Source: Pseudomonadota bacterium (GTDB taxonomy: Bacteria > Pseudomonadota > Gammaproteobacteria > Burkholderiales > Burkholderiaceae_C). Taken from it: 34,631 nt of DNA. The position numbers and the translations under genes were made by a program. Below the pieces are notes generated by a model. The model did no database searches and was not told the DNA's origin. It worked only from the letters and a program-made list of their open reading frames with translations. Every line of letters begins with the position of its first letter. Within the stretch, counting starts at the first letter, position 1. The DNA is taken from the NCBI GenBank assembly GCA_021830925.1, contig JAKBNS010000181.1:1-34631 (forward strand), given 5' to 3'. Shown one piece after another: positions 1-9,448 of the stretch.

Positions 1-607
1 GGCGCTGCGGATCGCGCAGCAACGGGCGGCCGGGGTTGCCGATGTCGCCCGAGAAGAACACGGTGCGGCTTGCGCCCGGCTGCTCCAGTTCCAGCAGGAT
101 GGATGCGGAGCCCAGGATATGCCCGGCATCGACGAAAGTCGCGTGCACCCCGGGCGCCACCTCCAGGCGCACGCCGTACTCCACCGAACCGTCGAAGTAG
201 TCCATGGCGTGGAACGCGTCCGCCAGGGTGTACAGCGGCTGCTCCGACTCGCCGTGGCGCCGGCCGTGGCGCTGCGCGCGGCGCGCCTCCTCCTCCTGCA
301 GTCCGGCCGCGTCGGCCAGCACCAGGCGCGCGAGCTCGCGCGTGGCGGCGGTGCAGACGATGCGCCCCTTGAAGCCCCGCTTGACCAGCAGGGGAATGCG
401 CCCGCAGTGGTCCAGGTGGGCATGGGTCAACAGCAGCACGTCGACCCCGGCCGGGTCGAAGCCGAACTCGGCGGCGTTCTCCTCCGCCAGCTCGCGCCCG
501 CCCTGGAACAGACCGCAGTCCACCAGCACGCTGGCGGAATCGGTGCGCAGCAGGTGGCACGAGCCGGTCACCTGCTTGGCCGCGCCGTGGCAGGACAATT
601 GCATCAT
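1..607 (-). CDS. MBL-fold / beta-CASP-type metallohydrolase (3' end off the window)
   Basis: Only the N-terminal 202 residues are in the window; the gene continues beyond base 1. The translation shows the metallo-beta-lactamase zinc site THAHLDH at residues 61-67, a GAAKQVTGSCHLL start typical of the RNA-processing (Ysh1/CPSF73-like, YSH1/beta-CASP) branch, DAGHILGSAS at 160-169 and FSGDIGN at 185-191. Family members of this branch act as RNA nucleases and are usually about 450 residues, so over half is missing here, including the beta-CASP domain. The start ATG (607-605) overlaps the stop of the upstream PRPP-synthetase-like gene in an ATGA, so translation is probably coupled. A second ATG follows directly at 604-602. 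Function as an RNase is inferred from the family only. Confidence 0.88.
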   Translation of the reverse strand, partial: MMQLSCHGAAKQVTGSCHLLRTDSASVLVDCGLFQGGRELAEENAAEFGFDPAGVDVLLLTHAHLDHCGRIPLLVKRGFKGRIVCTAATRELARLVLADAAGLQEEEARRAQRHGRRHGESEQPLYTLADAFHAMDYFDGSVEYGVRLEVAPGVHATFVDAGHILGSASILLELEQPGASRTVFFSGDIGNPGRPLLRDPQR

Positions 608-1536
608 GGCTGGGACTCCCTCGAAAGACCGGCCAGTTCCGGCAGGCCACGCGCCAGTTCCTCGTCCAGCGCGATGCGCTCGACGCCCGCCGGCGGATCC
701 ACGCTGTCGGTGCAGGCCACGCGCGCGGCTCCCGCCTCGCGCAGTCGCTGCAGCGCATCGCCCGCGAACAATCCATGCGTGACCACGCAGACCGCCGGCG
801 CCAGGCCGCGCCCGCGCAACTGCTCCAGCACCACCGCCAGGGTGCGTCCCGAACTGGCGATATCGTCCAGCAGCACCGGCGTGCGCCCCGCCCAGGCGCT
901 CAGCTCGGGCAGCCGGCTGGACACGTCCAGGTCGCCGTGGCGCTGCTTGTCCAGCACCAGCATCGGCGCGTTCACCCGCGCGGCGACGTCGGCCACCCAC
1001 TGCCGGCTCTCCGCGTCGGGGCCGATGAGCAGCGGCTCCGCCACCTCGGCTGCGATCCAGCGCGCCAGCGGCGCGGCCGCGTGCACCACGCGGCTGCGCA
1101 GCGTGTACACCCGCTCCAGACGGTCGATGCGGTGCAGGTGGGGATCCACGGTGAGCAACCAGTCGAAGTGGCTCGACAGCAGTCTCGCGTAGATGCGCGC
1201 GGAGACCGCCTGACCGGCCTCGAAGGCGCGGTCCTGACGCATGTAGGCCAGATAGGGCGCGACCAGCCCGACCCGCGCGGCGCCGAGCTCGCGCAAGGTG
1301 TCCGCGGCCATCAGCAGGGGCACGCTGAGCGCGTCGGGGTCGCGCAGGGTGCACACCAGCGCGGCCGCCACCTCGGGAGGCTGCACGCGCACCAGGGATT
1401 CGCCGTCGGGAAAACGGTGCAGCCACAAGCCGGCCGTGCGCACGGCCGGGCCCAGGCGCGCCGCGAGCGCCTCGGCACGCGCCTGGTTGCCGGGCATCGG
1501 GTACAGCTGCAAGGCGATATCCGGCACGGGGTTCAT
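604..1536 (-). CDS. Ribose-phosphate pyrophosphokinase-like protein (PRPP synthetase family)
   Basis: 310 residues. It resembles ribose-phosphate diphosphokinases, which make PRPP from ribose 5-phosphate and ATP. Visible landmarks are FPDGES near 42-47, DPHLHR at 131-136, a short KQRH segment at 197-200 where the family has its catalytic flexible loop, and the PRPP-binding loop VLLDDIASSGRT at 221-232. It is divergent from the housekeeping enzyme: the loop is DDIASSGRT rather than the usual DDIIDTGGT form, so it is probably a second, specialised copy. The start ATG at 1536 is preceded by GAGGAGG. It lies 22 nt after the phosphorylase gene and overlaps the metallohydrolase start by 4 nt, so the three are probably one operon. 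Substrate is not provable from sequence. Confidence 0.85.
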   Translation of the reverse strand: MNPVPDIALQLYPMPGNQARAEALAARLGPAVRTAGLWLHRFPDGESLVRVQPPEVAAALVCTLRDPDALSVPLLMAADTLRELGAARVGLVAPYLAYMRQDRAFEAGQAVSARIYARLLSSHFDWLLTVDPHLHRIDRLERVYTLRSRVVHAAAPLARWIAAEVAEPLLIGPDAESRQWVADVAARVNAPMLVLDKQRHGDLDVSSRLPELSAWAGRTPVLLDDIASSGRTLAVVLEQLRGRGLAPAVCVVTHGLFAGDALQRLREAGAARVACTDSVDPPAGVERIALDEELARGLPELAGLSRESQP

Positions 1537-1558
1537 GCAAGCACCCTCCTCGCTACGC

Positions 1559-3100
1559 TCATGTCGACTCCAGATGGAACATGCCGGGATGTCCGCGCAC
1601 GAAATCCAGCGCATAGTCGAGCTCTCCCTGCGACTCGGCGTGCAGCTCGAACAAGGGCTGGCCGCGCTCGACCCGCTCTCCCACGTGCGCGCCCAGCAGC
1701 AGCCCGGCGGTTCGCGCGTGCGGCGCGCCCGCCAGTTTGGCCGCGCGCGCCAGCAAACGGTTGTCGATGGCCTGCACGCGCCCGGTGCACGGCGCGGGCA
1801 CAGGGCGCTGGAACGGCGCCACACCGGGTTCGCGAAACGCGCCCTGGGCCTCGCAGATGGCCTGGAACTTGCGCAGCGCCCGCCCGTCCGCAAGCACGCC
1901 CGCCGCCAGTTCGCGCGCGGCCGCGCTGGCGCCTTGCGGCACCAGCGCGCCGAGTTCGACCACCGCCGCGGCGACGTCCAGCGCACGCTCGCGCAGGTCG
2001 GCGCTGGCCTGCGGATGGTTGCCCAGCACGCGCAGCACGTCGTGCGCCTCCAGGGCCGGGCCGATGCCGCGACCCACGGGCTGCGAGCCGTCGGTGACCA
2101 TGCCCACCAGCTGCAGACCAAGCGCGCGCGCGCTGGCATGCAGCGCGTGCAGCAGCGACCGCGCCTGCTCGTCGCTGCGCACCTTGGCGCTGGGTCCGGT
2201 GGGAATGTCGATCACCACGTGGGTGGAGCCCGCCGCCGCCTTCTTGGACAACACCGAGGCCACCAGCTGCGCCTCGCTGTCGAGGTCGAGCATGCGCTCG
2301 ACGCGGATCAGCAGGTCGTCGGCCGGGCTCATGTTCATGGCCCCGCCCCAGACCATGCAGCCGCCCTCGGCCTCGACCACGCGACGCATCGCCGCCAGAT
2401 CCAGGTCCACCCGGGTGATGGTCTCCAGCGTATCCGCGGTTCCCGCGGGCGAGGTGATGGCGCGCGAGCTGGTCTTGGGCATGATCAGCCCCAGCGCGGT
2501 GGCGATGGCCACGACGATGGGCGTGGTGCGATTGCCGGGCAGCCCGCCGATGCAGTGCTTGTCGACCACCAGCGGATGCGGCCAGCTCATGCGCGCGCCG
2601 CTGTGCACCATGGCCCGGGTCAGGCCGGTGACCTCCTCCCGGTTCATGCTGCCAGCCGCGCAGGCCACGAGAAAGGCGGCGATCTCCACATTCGACAGGC
2701 GCCCCGCCACGGTGTCGCCGATGATCGCCTCGAAGGCGCCCTCGGCCAGGCGCTTGCCGTAGATCTTCGCCCGCACGTGGCTCATCGCGTCGCTGGGCGG
2801 CGCGAAGCGGAAGCGCAGCCGTTCGTCGGGCCGCGGCTGCAGGCGCAGCCACGCCGCCTCGGACAGGCCGACCTCGTCAGGCCCGAGCAGACCGCCCGAA
2901 CTCAGGATGTTCAGCGTGGCGACGATGCTCGCGCGCGCGCCCAGCACCTCGATGCGCGCATGCGCTTCGAAACCCTCGGCGCGCACAACGGGCGAGTCGG
3001 CGCGCAGCACCACCACCGGCTCGTGATGCGTGTCCACGCCCAGACGCCTCGGCAGCAGCGAGAAAACCGGTGCAATGGGCGCGGGCACGGCAGGCTCCAT
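1559..3100 (-). CDS. Thymidine phosphorylase-family protein, AMP phosphorylase-like
   Basis: 513 residues, longer than E. coli DeoA (about 440), because of an N-terminal region of about 95 residues like that of archaeal AMP phosphorylases. The core follows: KIYGKRL at 112-118, phosphate/base-binding DKHCIGGLPGN at 180-190 and KTSSRAITSPAGTAD at 209-223, the latter very close to the archaeal-type enzymes. The family phosphorolyses nucleosides or nucleoside monophosphates; for AMP the product is ribose 1,5-bisphosphate. The start at 3100 is chosen because GGAG sits 6 nt upstream and the residues before it (open to 3214) look non-coding. It is first in a set with a PRPP-synthetase-like enzyme and an MBL hydrolase, pointing to nucleotide salvage. 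I cannot decide between nucleoside and nucleotide substrates. Confidence 0.88.
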   Translation of the reverse strand: MEPAVPAPIAPVFSLLPRRLGVDTHHEPVVVLRADSPVVRAEGFEAHARIEVLGARASIVATLNILSSGGLLGPDEVGLSEAAWLRLQPRPDERLRFRFAPPSDAMSHVRAKIYGKRLAEGAFEAIIGDTVAGRLSNVEIAAFLVACAAGSMNREEVTGLTRAMVHSGARMSWPHPLVVDKHCIGGLPGNRTTPIVVAIATALGLIMPKTSSRAITSPAGTADTLETITRVDLDLAAMRRVVEAEGGCMVWGGAMNMSPADDLLIRVERMLDLDSEAQLVASVLSKKAAAGSTHVVIDIPTGPSAKVRSDEQARSLLHALHASARALGLQLVGMVTDGSQPVGRGIGPALEAHDVLRVLGNHPQASADLRERALDVAAAVVELGALVPQGASAAARELAAGVLADGRALRKFQAICEAQGAFREPGVAPFQRPVPAPCTGRVQAIDNRLLARAAKLAGAPHARTAGLLLGAHVGERVERGQPLFELHAESQGELDYALDFVRGHPGMFHLEST

Positions 3101-3129
3101 TTCGACTCCGGAAAGAGGCTGGAAAACCC

Positions 3130-3170
3130 AGCATAGCAAGCCCGGAAACCCAGGAATTTGCGATATCGCA
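3130..3170 (-). promoter_or_regulatory. Possible promoter/operator region before the phosphorylase gene
   Basis: The 110-bp gap between the K+ channel stop and the phosphorylase start contains a perfect 12-bp palindrome TGCGATATCGCA at 3159-3170. A -10-like TATGCT (minus strand, 3135-3130) lies closer to the gene. No good -35 is visible at the right spacing. Two near-identical CTGGGTTT words flank the -10-like hexamer. The region is less G+C-rich than its surroundings, as expected for a promoter, but the call is weak. Confidence 0.25.
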
Positions 3171-3210
3171 GGCCGGGCGCACTGCCGCAGCGCAGCACGG
3201 CCCGCCCCGC

Positions 3211-4427
3211 TCAATCGGTATCGGCGAACAGCAGCTTGGCCACCGTCTGGTTGTCGATGGGCTCGCCGAACAGCGAGCGCACCAGCAGGTCGCTGCCCAG
3301 AAGCTGCGGCGCGAACAATACATCGGGCTGGACGCGCCGGATCTTCGCCACGTGGCGAGCGTCGTTGACCCCGGCGATGGTCTTCACGCCCGGGGCCAGC
3401 TCCTTGACCGCCAGCACCGCGAAGGCGTTCTCGGCGTCGTCCTCGCGCAGGGTCAGCACCGCCTTGGCCTGCGGCACGCCGGCCTGCTCCAGCACCTCGT
3501 TGTTGGAGGCGTCGCCCACGATCACGTCGGCCTCGGGCGGAAACGGCGACGCCGCGGCCGACGACACCACCACCGTGACCGGAACCCCGCGCTGCTGCAG
3601 CGCCTTCCAGGTCGTGTAGGCCAGCGCCGAGACGCCGAGGATGACGTAGTGATTGCGACGTTGATGCTTTTGCATCCGACCCTCCAGAGCGCGCTTGATG
3701 CTGCCGCCGATCACCGGGCCGATGATCAGCGACAGCGTGGTCGCGAACACCGAGATGCCCAGCACGATCAGCGAGACCGTGAACATGCGCGCATGCGGGG
3801 TGCGCGGCACGATGTCCCCGTAACCCACGGTGGACATGGTTTCCACCGCGTAATACAGCGCCGTACCCAGGTCACGGATGGGCGGCGCGTAGCCGTTGCC
3901 GAACCACAGGCTGCCCAGCATGCCGTACAGCAGCAGGCCGCCGATGCTCAGCAACGCGAACAGCGATCCCGCGGCGATGCTGCTGCGATGGAAGCGCCGC
4001 GCCCACACCAGCAGCACGGCCAGCTGCAGCAGGCACAACAGGAACAAGGGACCGGTGCGGTGCGCGGATACGAGCGCGTCGCCTGCTCCGAGCAGGCTGA
4101 GCAGCAGCGTGATCACCCAGGCCAGGCGCGCGCGCGCCAGCAGGCCGAAACTCATCAACACCAGACCCAGGCCCAGCAGCACGCGCGGCAGCACCAGCAT
4201 GTCGGCCAGCCCCGCCGCTCCCTGCGTGGCGTTGAGCTCGCGCAGCGAGCTGGCCACGTGCGCGAACTGAGGGCGCACCAGCACGGCGCCGGCCGTGGCC
4301 GCCAGCAGCGCCGCGAGGGCCTGCGGGCCCTGCGCGGCCCAGAGCCGGCGCAGCGCTCCCAGGCGCGACGCGACGGATCCTAGCGGCGTGCGCAGGCGCC
4401 GCGCCGGACTCGGTGCGTCGTCGGCGC

Positions 4428-4431
<4 letters not shown>
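3211..4431 (-). CDS. Kch-like potassium channel with C-terminal RCK/TrkA-N domain
   Basis: 406 residues, close to E. coli Kch (417). Several hydrophobic segments fill residues about 35-175, then a pore helix and the K+ selectivity filter TVGYGD at 201-206, a last membrane helix to about 243, and a cytoplasmic Rossmann (RCK/TrkA-N) domain from about 260. The nucleotide loop reads ILGVSALA rather than GxGxxG, as in the Kch branch. Known members are inner-membrane K+ channels gated by cytoplasmic ligands. The start ATG at 4431 overlaps the stop of the FAD-oxidase gene by 4 nt, so it is the last gene of a wrbA/oxidase/channel operon. The link between a redox enzyme pair and a K+ channel suggests electrophile or redox stress, but that is inference. 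Confidence 0.9.
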
Positions 4432-6490
<2,059 letters not shown>

Positions 6491-6492
6491 CT

Positions 6493-7716
6493 ATGCGCGA
6501 GTGGACCACCCGGCCTGAAACGCTGCGCCTGCTGCGGGCTCTGGGCGCGCTGCGCGCGCGCTTCGAGCAGTGCCGCCTGGCCCAGACGGCGGGCAGCCTG
6601 ACCTTCACCACCCTGATCTCGCTGGTTCCGCTGCTGGCCGTGGGGCTGTCGCTGTTCACGGCCTTTCCCGCCTTCCGCCACATGGAACAGCACCTGCAGC
6701 AGCGCATGGCCAGCACCATGCTGCCGCCGCGCATCGGCGCCACCGTGCTGGAATACCTCAACGCCTTCGCCGCGCGCGCGGCCGGACTCGGCATCGCCGG
6801 AGTGGCCGGGCTGGCGCTCAGTGCCACCTCGCTGATGCTGACGGTGGACCGCGCGCTCAACACCATCTGGTTCACCGCGCGCCCGCGCCCGCTGGGCCAG
6901 CGCGTGCTGCTGTACTGGGCGGCGCTGACCCTGGGGCCGCTGGCCATGGGCTCCACGCTCGCCGTCTCCTGGGCCGCGCTGGCCTCGCGCCACGGTCTGC
7001 TGCATCACATGCCGGGGGCGGCGGGCGCCTTCCTGACGGCGCTGTCCTGGGTGTTCGTGGCGCTGGCGCTGGCCGCGCTGTACCGCTACTCGCCGAACGC
7101 CGACGTACGCTGGCCGGATGCACTGGGAGGTGCCGCACTGGCCGCCGTGGGATTCGGCCTGGCCGGGCGCGTGTTCACCTGGTACGTGGGCAGCGCGGCG
7201 AACTTCACCGCCGTGTACGGCACTTTCGCCGCCTTGCCCATGTTCTTGTTGTGGATCTACTGCAGCTGGATGGTGGTGCTGGTCGGCGCGATGGTCGCCG
7301 CGCACCTGCCGTTGTTGCGCCTGCACGCGCAACCGCAAGCGCGAGGTCCCGGCTCTGACTTCCTGCTGGCCTTGCGCCTGCTGCGGCTGCTGGAACAATC
7401 TCGCGGCGTCGGCGACGCCGGACGGGACATTCTCGCGCTGGCGTCCAGGTTGCGCTGCGATCCGCTGCACCTGCGCCCGTTGCTGGATCTGCTGGAACGC
7501 CTGGGCTGGGTGGGTCGCGTGGCGCCCACGCCGCGTCACCACTGGGTGCGCTGGGCGCTGCTGACCGATCCGCGGCAGGCCCCGGCCCAGGCCCTGCTGG
7601 ACCAGCTGGTACTCGACCATCACGCCGCCGCCGGCACCTCGATGCGCCTGGCCGAGGCGCTGCAGCCGCTGCAGGCTCTCACGCTGCACGATCTGTTGCA
7701 GCGTGACGACTCCTGA
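6493..7716 (+). CDS. YihY/UPF0761-family inner-membrane protein
   Basis: 407 residues. The N-terminus carries the family hallmark LAQTAGSLTFTTLISLVPLLAV at about 32-53, followed by about six membrane helices to residue 275 (VFTWYVGSAANFTAVYGTFA and LLWIYCSWMVVLVGAMVAAH are conserved stretches). A soluble C-terminal tail of about 130 residues, with winged-helix-like character, follows. The family was once called RNase BN but that activity belongs to another gene; its role is unknown, possibly transport. No Shine-Dalgarno is visible in the 11 bases between this ATG and wrbA, so it may be translated from a leaderless or very short-leader mRNA. The pairing of wrbA with yihY is common in Betaproteobacteria. 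Confidence 0.92.
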   Translation: MREWTTRPETLRLLRALGALRARFEQCRLAQTAGSLTFTTLISLVPLLAVGLSLFTAFPAFRHMEQHLQQRMASTMLPPRIGATVLEYLNAFAARAAGLGIAGVAGLALSATSLMLTVDRALNTIWFTARPRPLGQRVLLYWAALTLGPLAMGSTLAVSWAALASRHGLLHHMPGAAGAFLTALSWVFVALALAALYRYSPNADVRWPDALGGAALAAVGFGLAGRVFTWYVGSAANFTAVYGTFAALPMFLLWIYCSWMVVLVGAMVAAHLPLLRLHAQPQARGPGSDFLLALRLLRLLEQSRGVGDAGRDILALASRLRCDPLHLRPLLDLLERLGWVGRVAPTPRHHWVRWALLTDPRQAPAQALLDQLVLDHHAAAGTSMRLAEALQPLQALTLHDLLQRDDS

Positions 7717-7893
7717 AACCCGCGTCGGCCGGCCCCGCTCGGCCCGTCCGAATAACCCCATCGGCGAAGCAGGGGCTGTGGCGCGAGGCCCGGCGGGCAT
7801 GCACAATGCTCTCACGCTCGGGCCCGTTCCCCGCGGGGGTCCGGTCATGCCGCGCGAGTGCGGCGCCCTCCTTTGCCGACTCGAGGCGCGAAC

Positions 7894-8319
7894 ATGCAGA
7901 TCACGGTCCATCGAGGTCCCGAGCTCTGGCGCGAGCCGCGCAGCATGGCGGCGGCCACCTACAACCTGGCGCGCACGCTGCAGATGCGCAGCGCCAACGG
8001 CGTGGCCTTCGTGCCCATCCGCAGCCTGCAGGTGCTGGCCATCGTCGACCGCGACGAATTCGTGTTCCTGGACAGCGAGCAGCGCGCGCTCGCCCTGCTG
8101 GCCTGGGAGCGCCTGCGCCCCGACCACCGGACCGGGCTGGATCAGGCGGTGGACTTCGAAGCGGTGGGCTACGGCGAGCCCGCTCGCGAAGCCATGCGCC
8201 GCCTCCCGCGGGAGTTCCACGAGGCCCTGCGCGCCGTGGCGCTGCGGCGGCGCGGCGACCAGCCCGCCACGCTCTTGCAGCTTCCCCCGCGCGGCAGCCA
8301 CCGGGGGCGCGGCGCCTGA
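7894..8319 (+). CDS. Unrecognised 141-aa soluble protein
   Basis: I do not recognise this family. The start MQITVHRG at 7894 is preferred over an upstream GTG at 7858 because GAGG lies 7 nt before it. The protein has no signal peptide or membrane helix. It alternates hydrophobic strands (VAFVPIRSLQVLAIV, EFVFLD) with charged helices and ends in an Arg/Gly-rich tail, so an alpha/beta fold is likely. It follows yihY by 177 bp in the same direction, enough for its own promoter, and converges with the next minus-strand gene 9 bp away. Codon use matches its neighbours, so there is no sign of recent transfer. Confidence 0.72.
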   Translation: MQITVHRGPELWREPRSMAAATYNLARTLQMRSANGVAFVPIRSLQVLAIVDRDEFVFLDSEQRALALLAWERLRPDHRTGLDQAVDFEAVGYGEPAREAMRRLPREFHEALRAVALRRRGDQPATLLQLPPRGSHRGRGA

Positions 8320-8328
8320 GGCCGGGGG

Positions 8329-8634
8329 CTACTCGTCGTCGGCCAGTTCGGGGTCCCAGCCGCGCGCGCGGGCCTGTTCGATGGCCTGCTCGTAGATGGC
8401 GCGGTGGCGCTCCAGCAGTTCGGCGGGCAGTCTGCTGGGCAGGCCGCCGTGGCGATCCCATGCCTGCTCGACGCGCTGCGCGAGCTCCTGCATGCGTCCC
8501 AGGCTCCAGCCGGCGCAATCCTCGGCGTCGGGGATCAAGCCGAACACCCTCGCGTCCAGCACGATGCGCCCGAGCTGCGTCAGCCCGTGACGGTCGGCAT
8601 GCAGCCCGGGATAGACGGAGGCGGAGGTGTTCAT
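8329..8634 (-). CDS. Unrecognised 101-aa protein coupled to carbonic anhydrase
   Basis: I do not recognise this family. The start ATG at 8634 has GGAGA just upstream and overlaps the carbonic anhydrase stop in ATGA, so the two are almost certainly co-translated. The sequence is a soluble, mostly helical, charged protein: a short N-terminal region (GLTQLGRIVLDARVFGLIPD), a middle AGWSLGRMQELAQRVEQAW, and a C-terminal helix HRAIYEQAIEQARARGWDPE. There are two acidic ends and one Cys (residue 40). No known motif is seen. Context suggests a helper or partner of the carbonic anhydrase, but this is inference. Confidence 0.75.
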   Translation of the reverse strand: MNTSASVYPGLHADRHGLTQLGRIVLDARVFGLIPDAEDCAGWSLGRMQELAQRVEQAWDRHGGLPSRLPAELLERHRAIYEQAIEQARARGWDPELADDE

Positions 8635-9311
8635 CGCGATTCTCCGGTAACGCCATGGTCGACGAATTCCAGCGCGCTGCCGAATCGCTCGCTGAGTACC
8701 TGGCCTGCGCGCATCGCCAGACCCAGGTCGCGCAGCAGGCCGTCGTTCAGTCCATAACAGCAGGCATGCACCTCCACGCGCTGGCCCCGCGCCCAGGCGT
8801 CCTGCAACACCGTGGTGCGGCACACGTTGTGCGCCTGGTCCAGCGCGTTGAGTTCGCACAGGCGATCCCAGCGCTGCTCCGCGGGCACCGCGGCCAGGCG
8901 ATCGGCATGGCGCTCCATGACGTCGCCGACATGGCCCAGCCAGTTGTCCACCAGGCCGACCCGCGCGCCCTCGAGCACGGCCTTGACCCCGCCGCAGCCG
9001 TAGTGCCCGACCACCAGGATGTGCTCGACCCGCAGCACGTCGACCGCGAACTGCAGCGTGGACATGGAATTCATGTCCGAGTGCGGCATCACGTTGGCCA
9101 CGTTGCGGTGCACGAACACCTCGCCCGGAGCCAGGTCGATCACCTCGTTGGCGGGAACGCGCGAATCCGCGCAGCCGATCCAGAAATACTTCGGCGCCTG
9201 CTGGCGCGCCAGCTTGGGAAAGAAGTCCGGACGGGTTTCGCTGACGCGACGTACCCAGCGCCGGTTGTTGTCGAACAGCGCGGCGTAGTCGGGATTGAAT
9301 TCCGGGGGCAT
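8631..9311 (-). CDS. can: Beta-class carbonic anhydrase
   Basis: 226 residues, close to E. coli Can (220). It interconverts CO2 and bicarbonate in the cytoplasm. The zinc ligands and dyad are visible: C47, D49, R51 in the CADSR motif and H103, C106 in HYGCGG. RNVAN and SVxxL-type beta-CA signatures are also present (HRNVANV at 68-74; STLQFAVDVL at 84-93). The start at 9311 is chosen for the AGGA 5-6 nt upstream and because family members begin a few residues before the YAALFDNNRRW segment; the frame stays open to 9431 but that extension is not family-like. A 4-nt overlap joins it to the 101-aa gene. Confidence 0.95.
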   Translation of the reverse strand: MPPEFNPDYAALFDNNRRWVRRVSETRPDFFPKLARQQAPKYFWIGCADSRVPANEVIDLAPGEVFVHRNVANVMPHSDMNSMSTLQFAVDVLRVEHILVVGHYGCGGVKAVLEGARVGLVDNWLGHVGDVMERHADRLAAVPAEQRWDRLCELNALDQAHNVCRTTVLQDAWARGQRVEVHACCYGLNDGLLRDLGLAMRAGQVLSERFGSALEFVDHGVTGESR

Positions 9312-9401
9312 GAAGGTCCTGATCCTGTTGAATGCGCTCCATGCTACCCGCTCCCTACTCCCTTGCAGGATCGTGCGCAAGCAAAGACACCTTGGCGCTT
9401 G

Positions 9402-9436
9402 GGCGCATGGCCCACGGGGATTGTGGGCCATGCGCC
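9402..9436 (-). terminator. Hairpin terminator downstream of the porin
   Basis: A perfect 14-bp inverted repeat (GGCGCATGGCCCAC / GTGGGCCATGCGCC) with a 7-nt loop starts 12 nt beyond the porin stop. No U-run follows on the minus strand, so it is either a weak intrinsic terminator or an mRNA 3' stabiliser. It separates the porin from carbonic anhydrase. Confidence 0.65.
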
Positions 9437-9448
9437 ACAGGCGCGGAG

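Noticed and set aside
8634-9431. Longer 266-residue carbonic anhydrase starting at 9431
   Set aside because: The extra 40 residues are unlike the family and run through the intergenic hairpin side. ATG 9311 has a ribosome site and gives a normal length.
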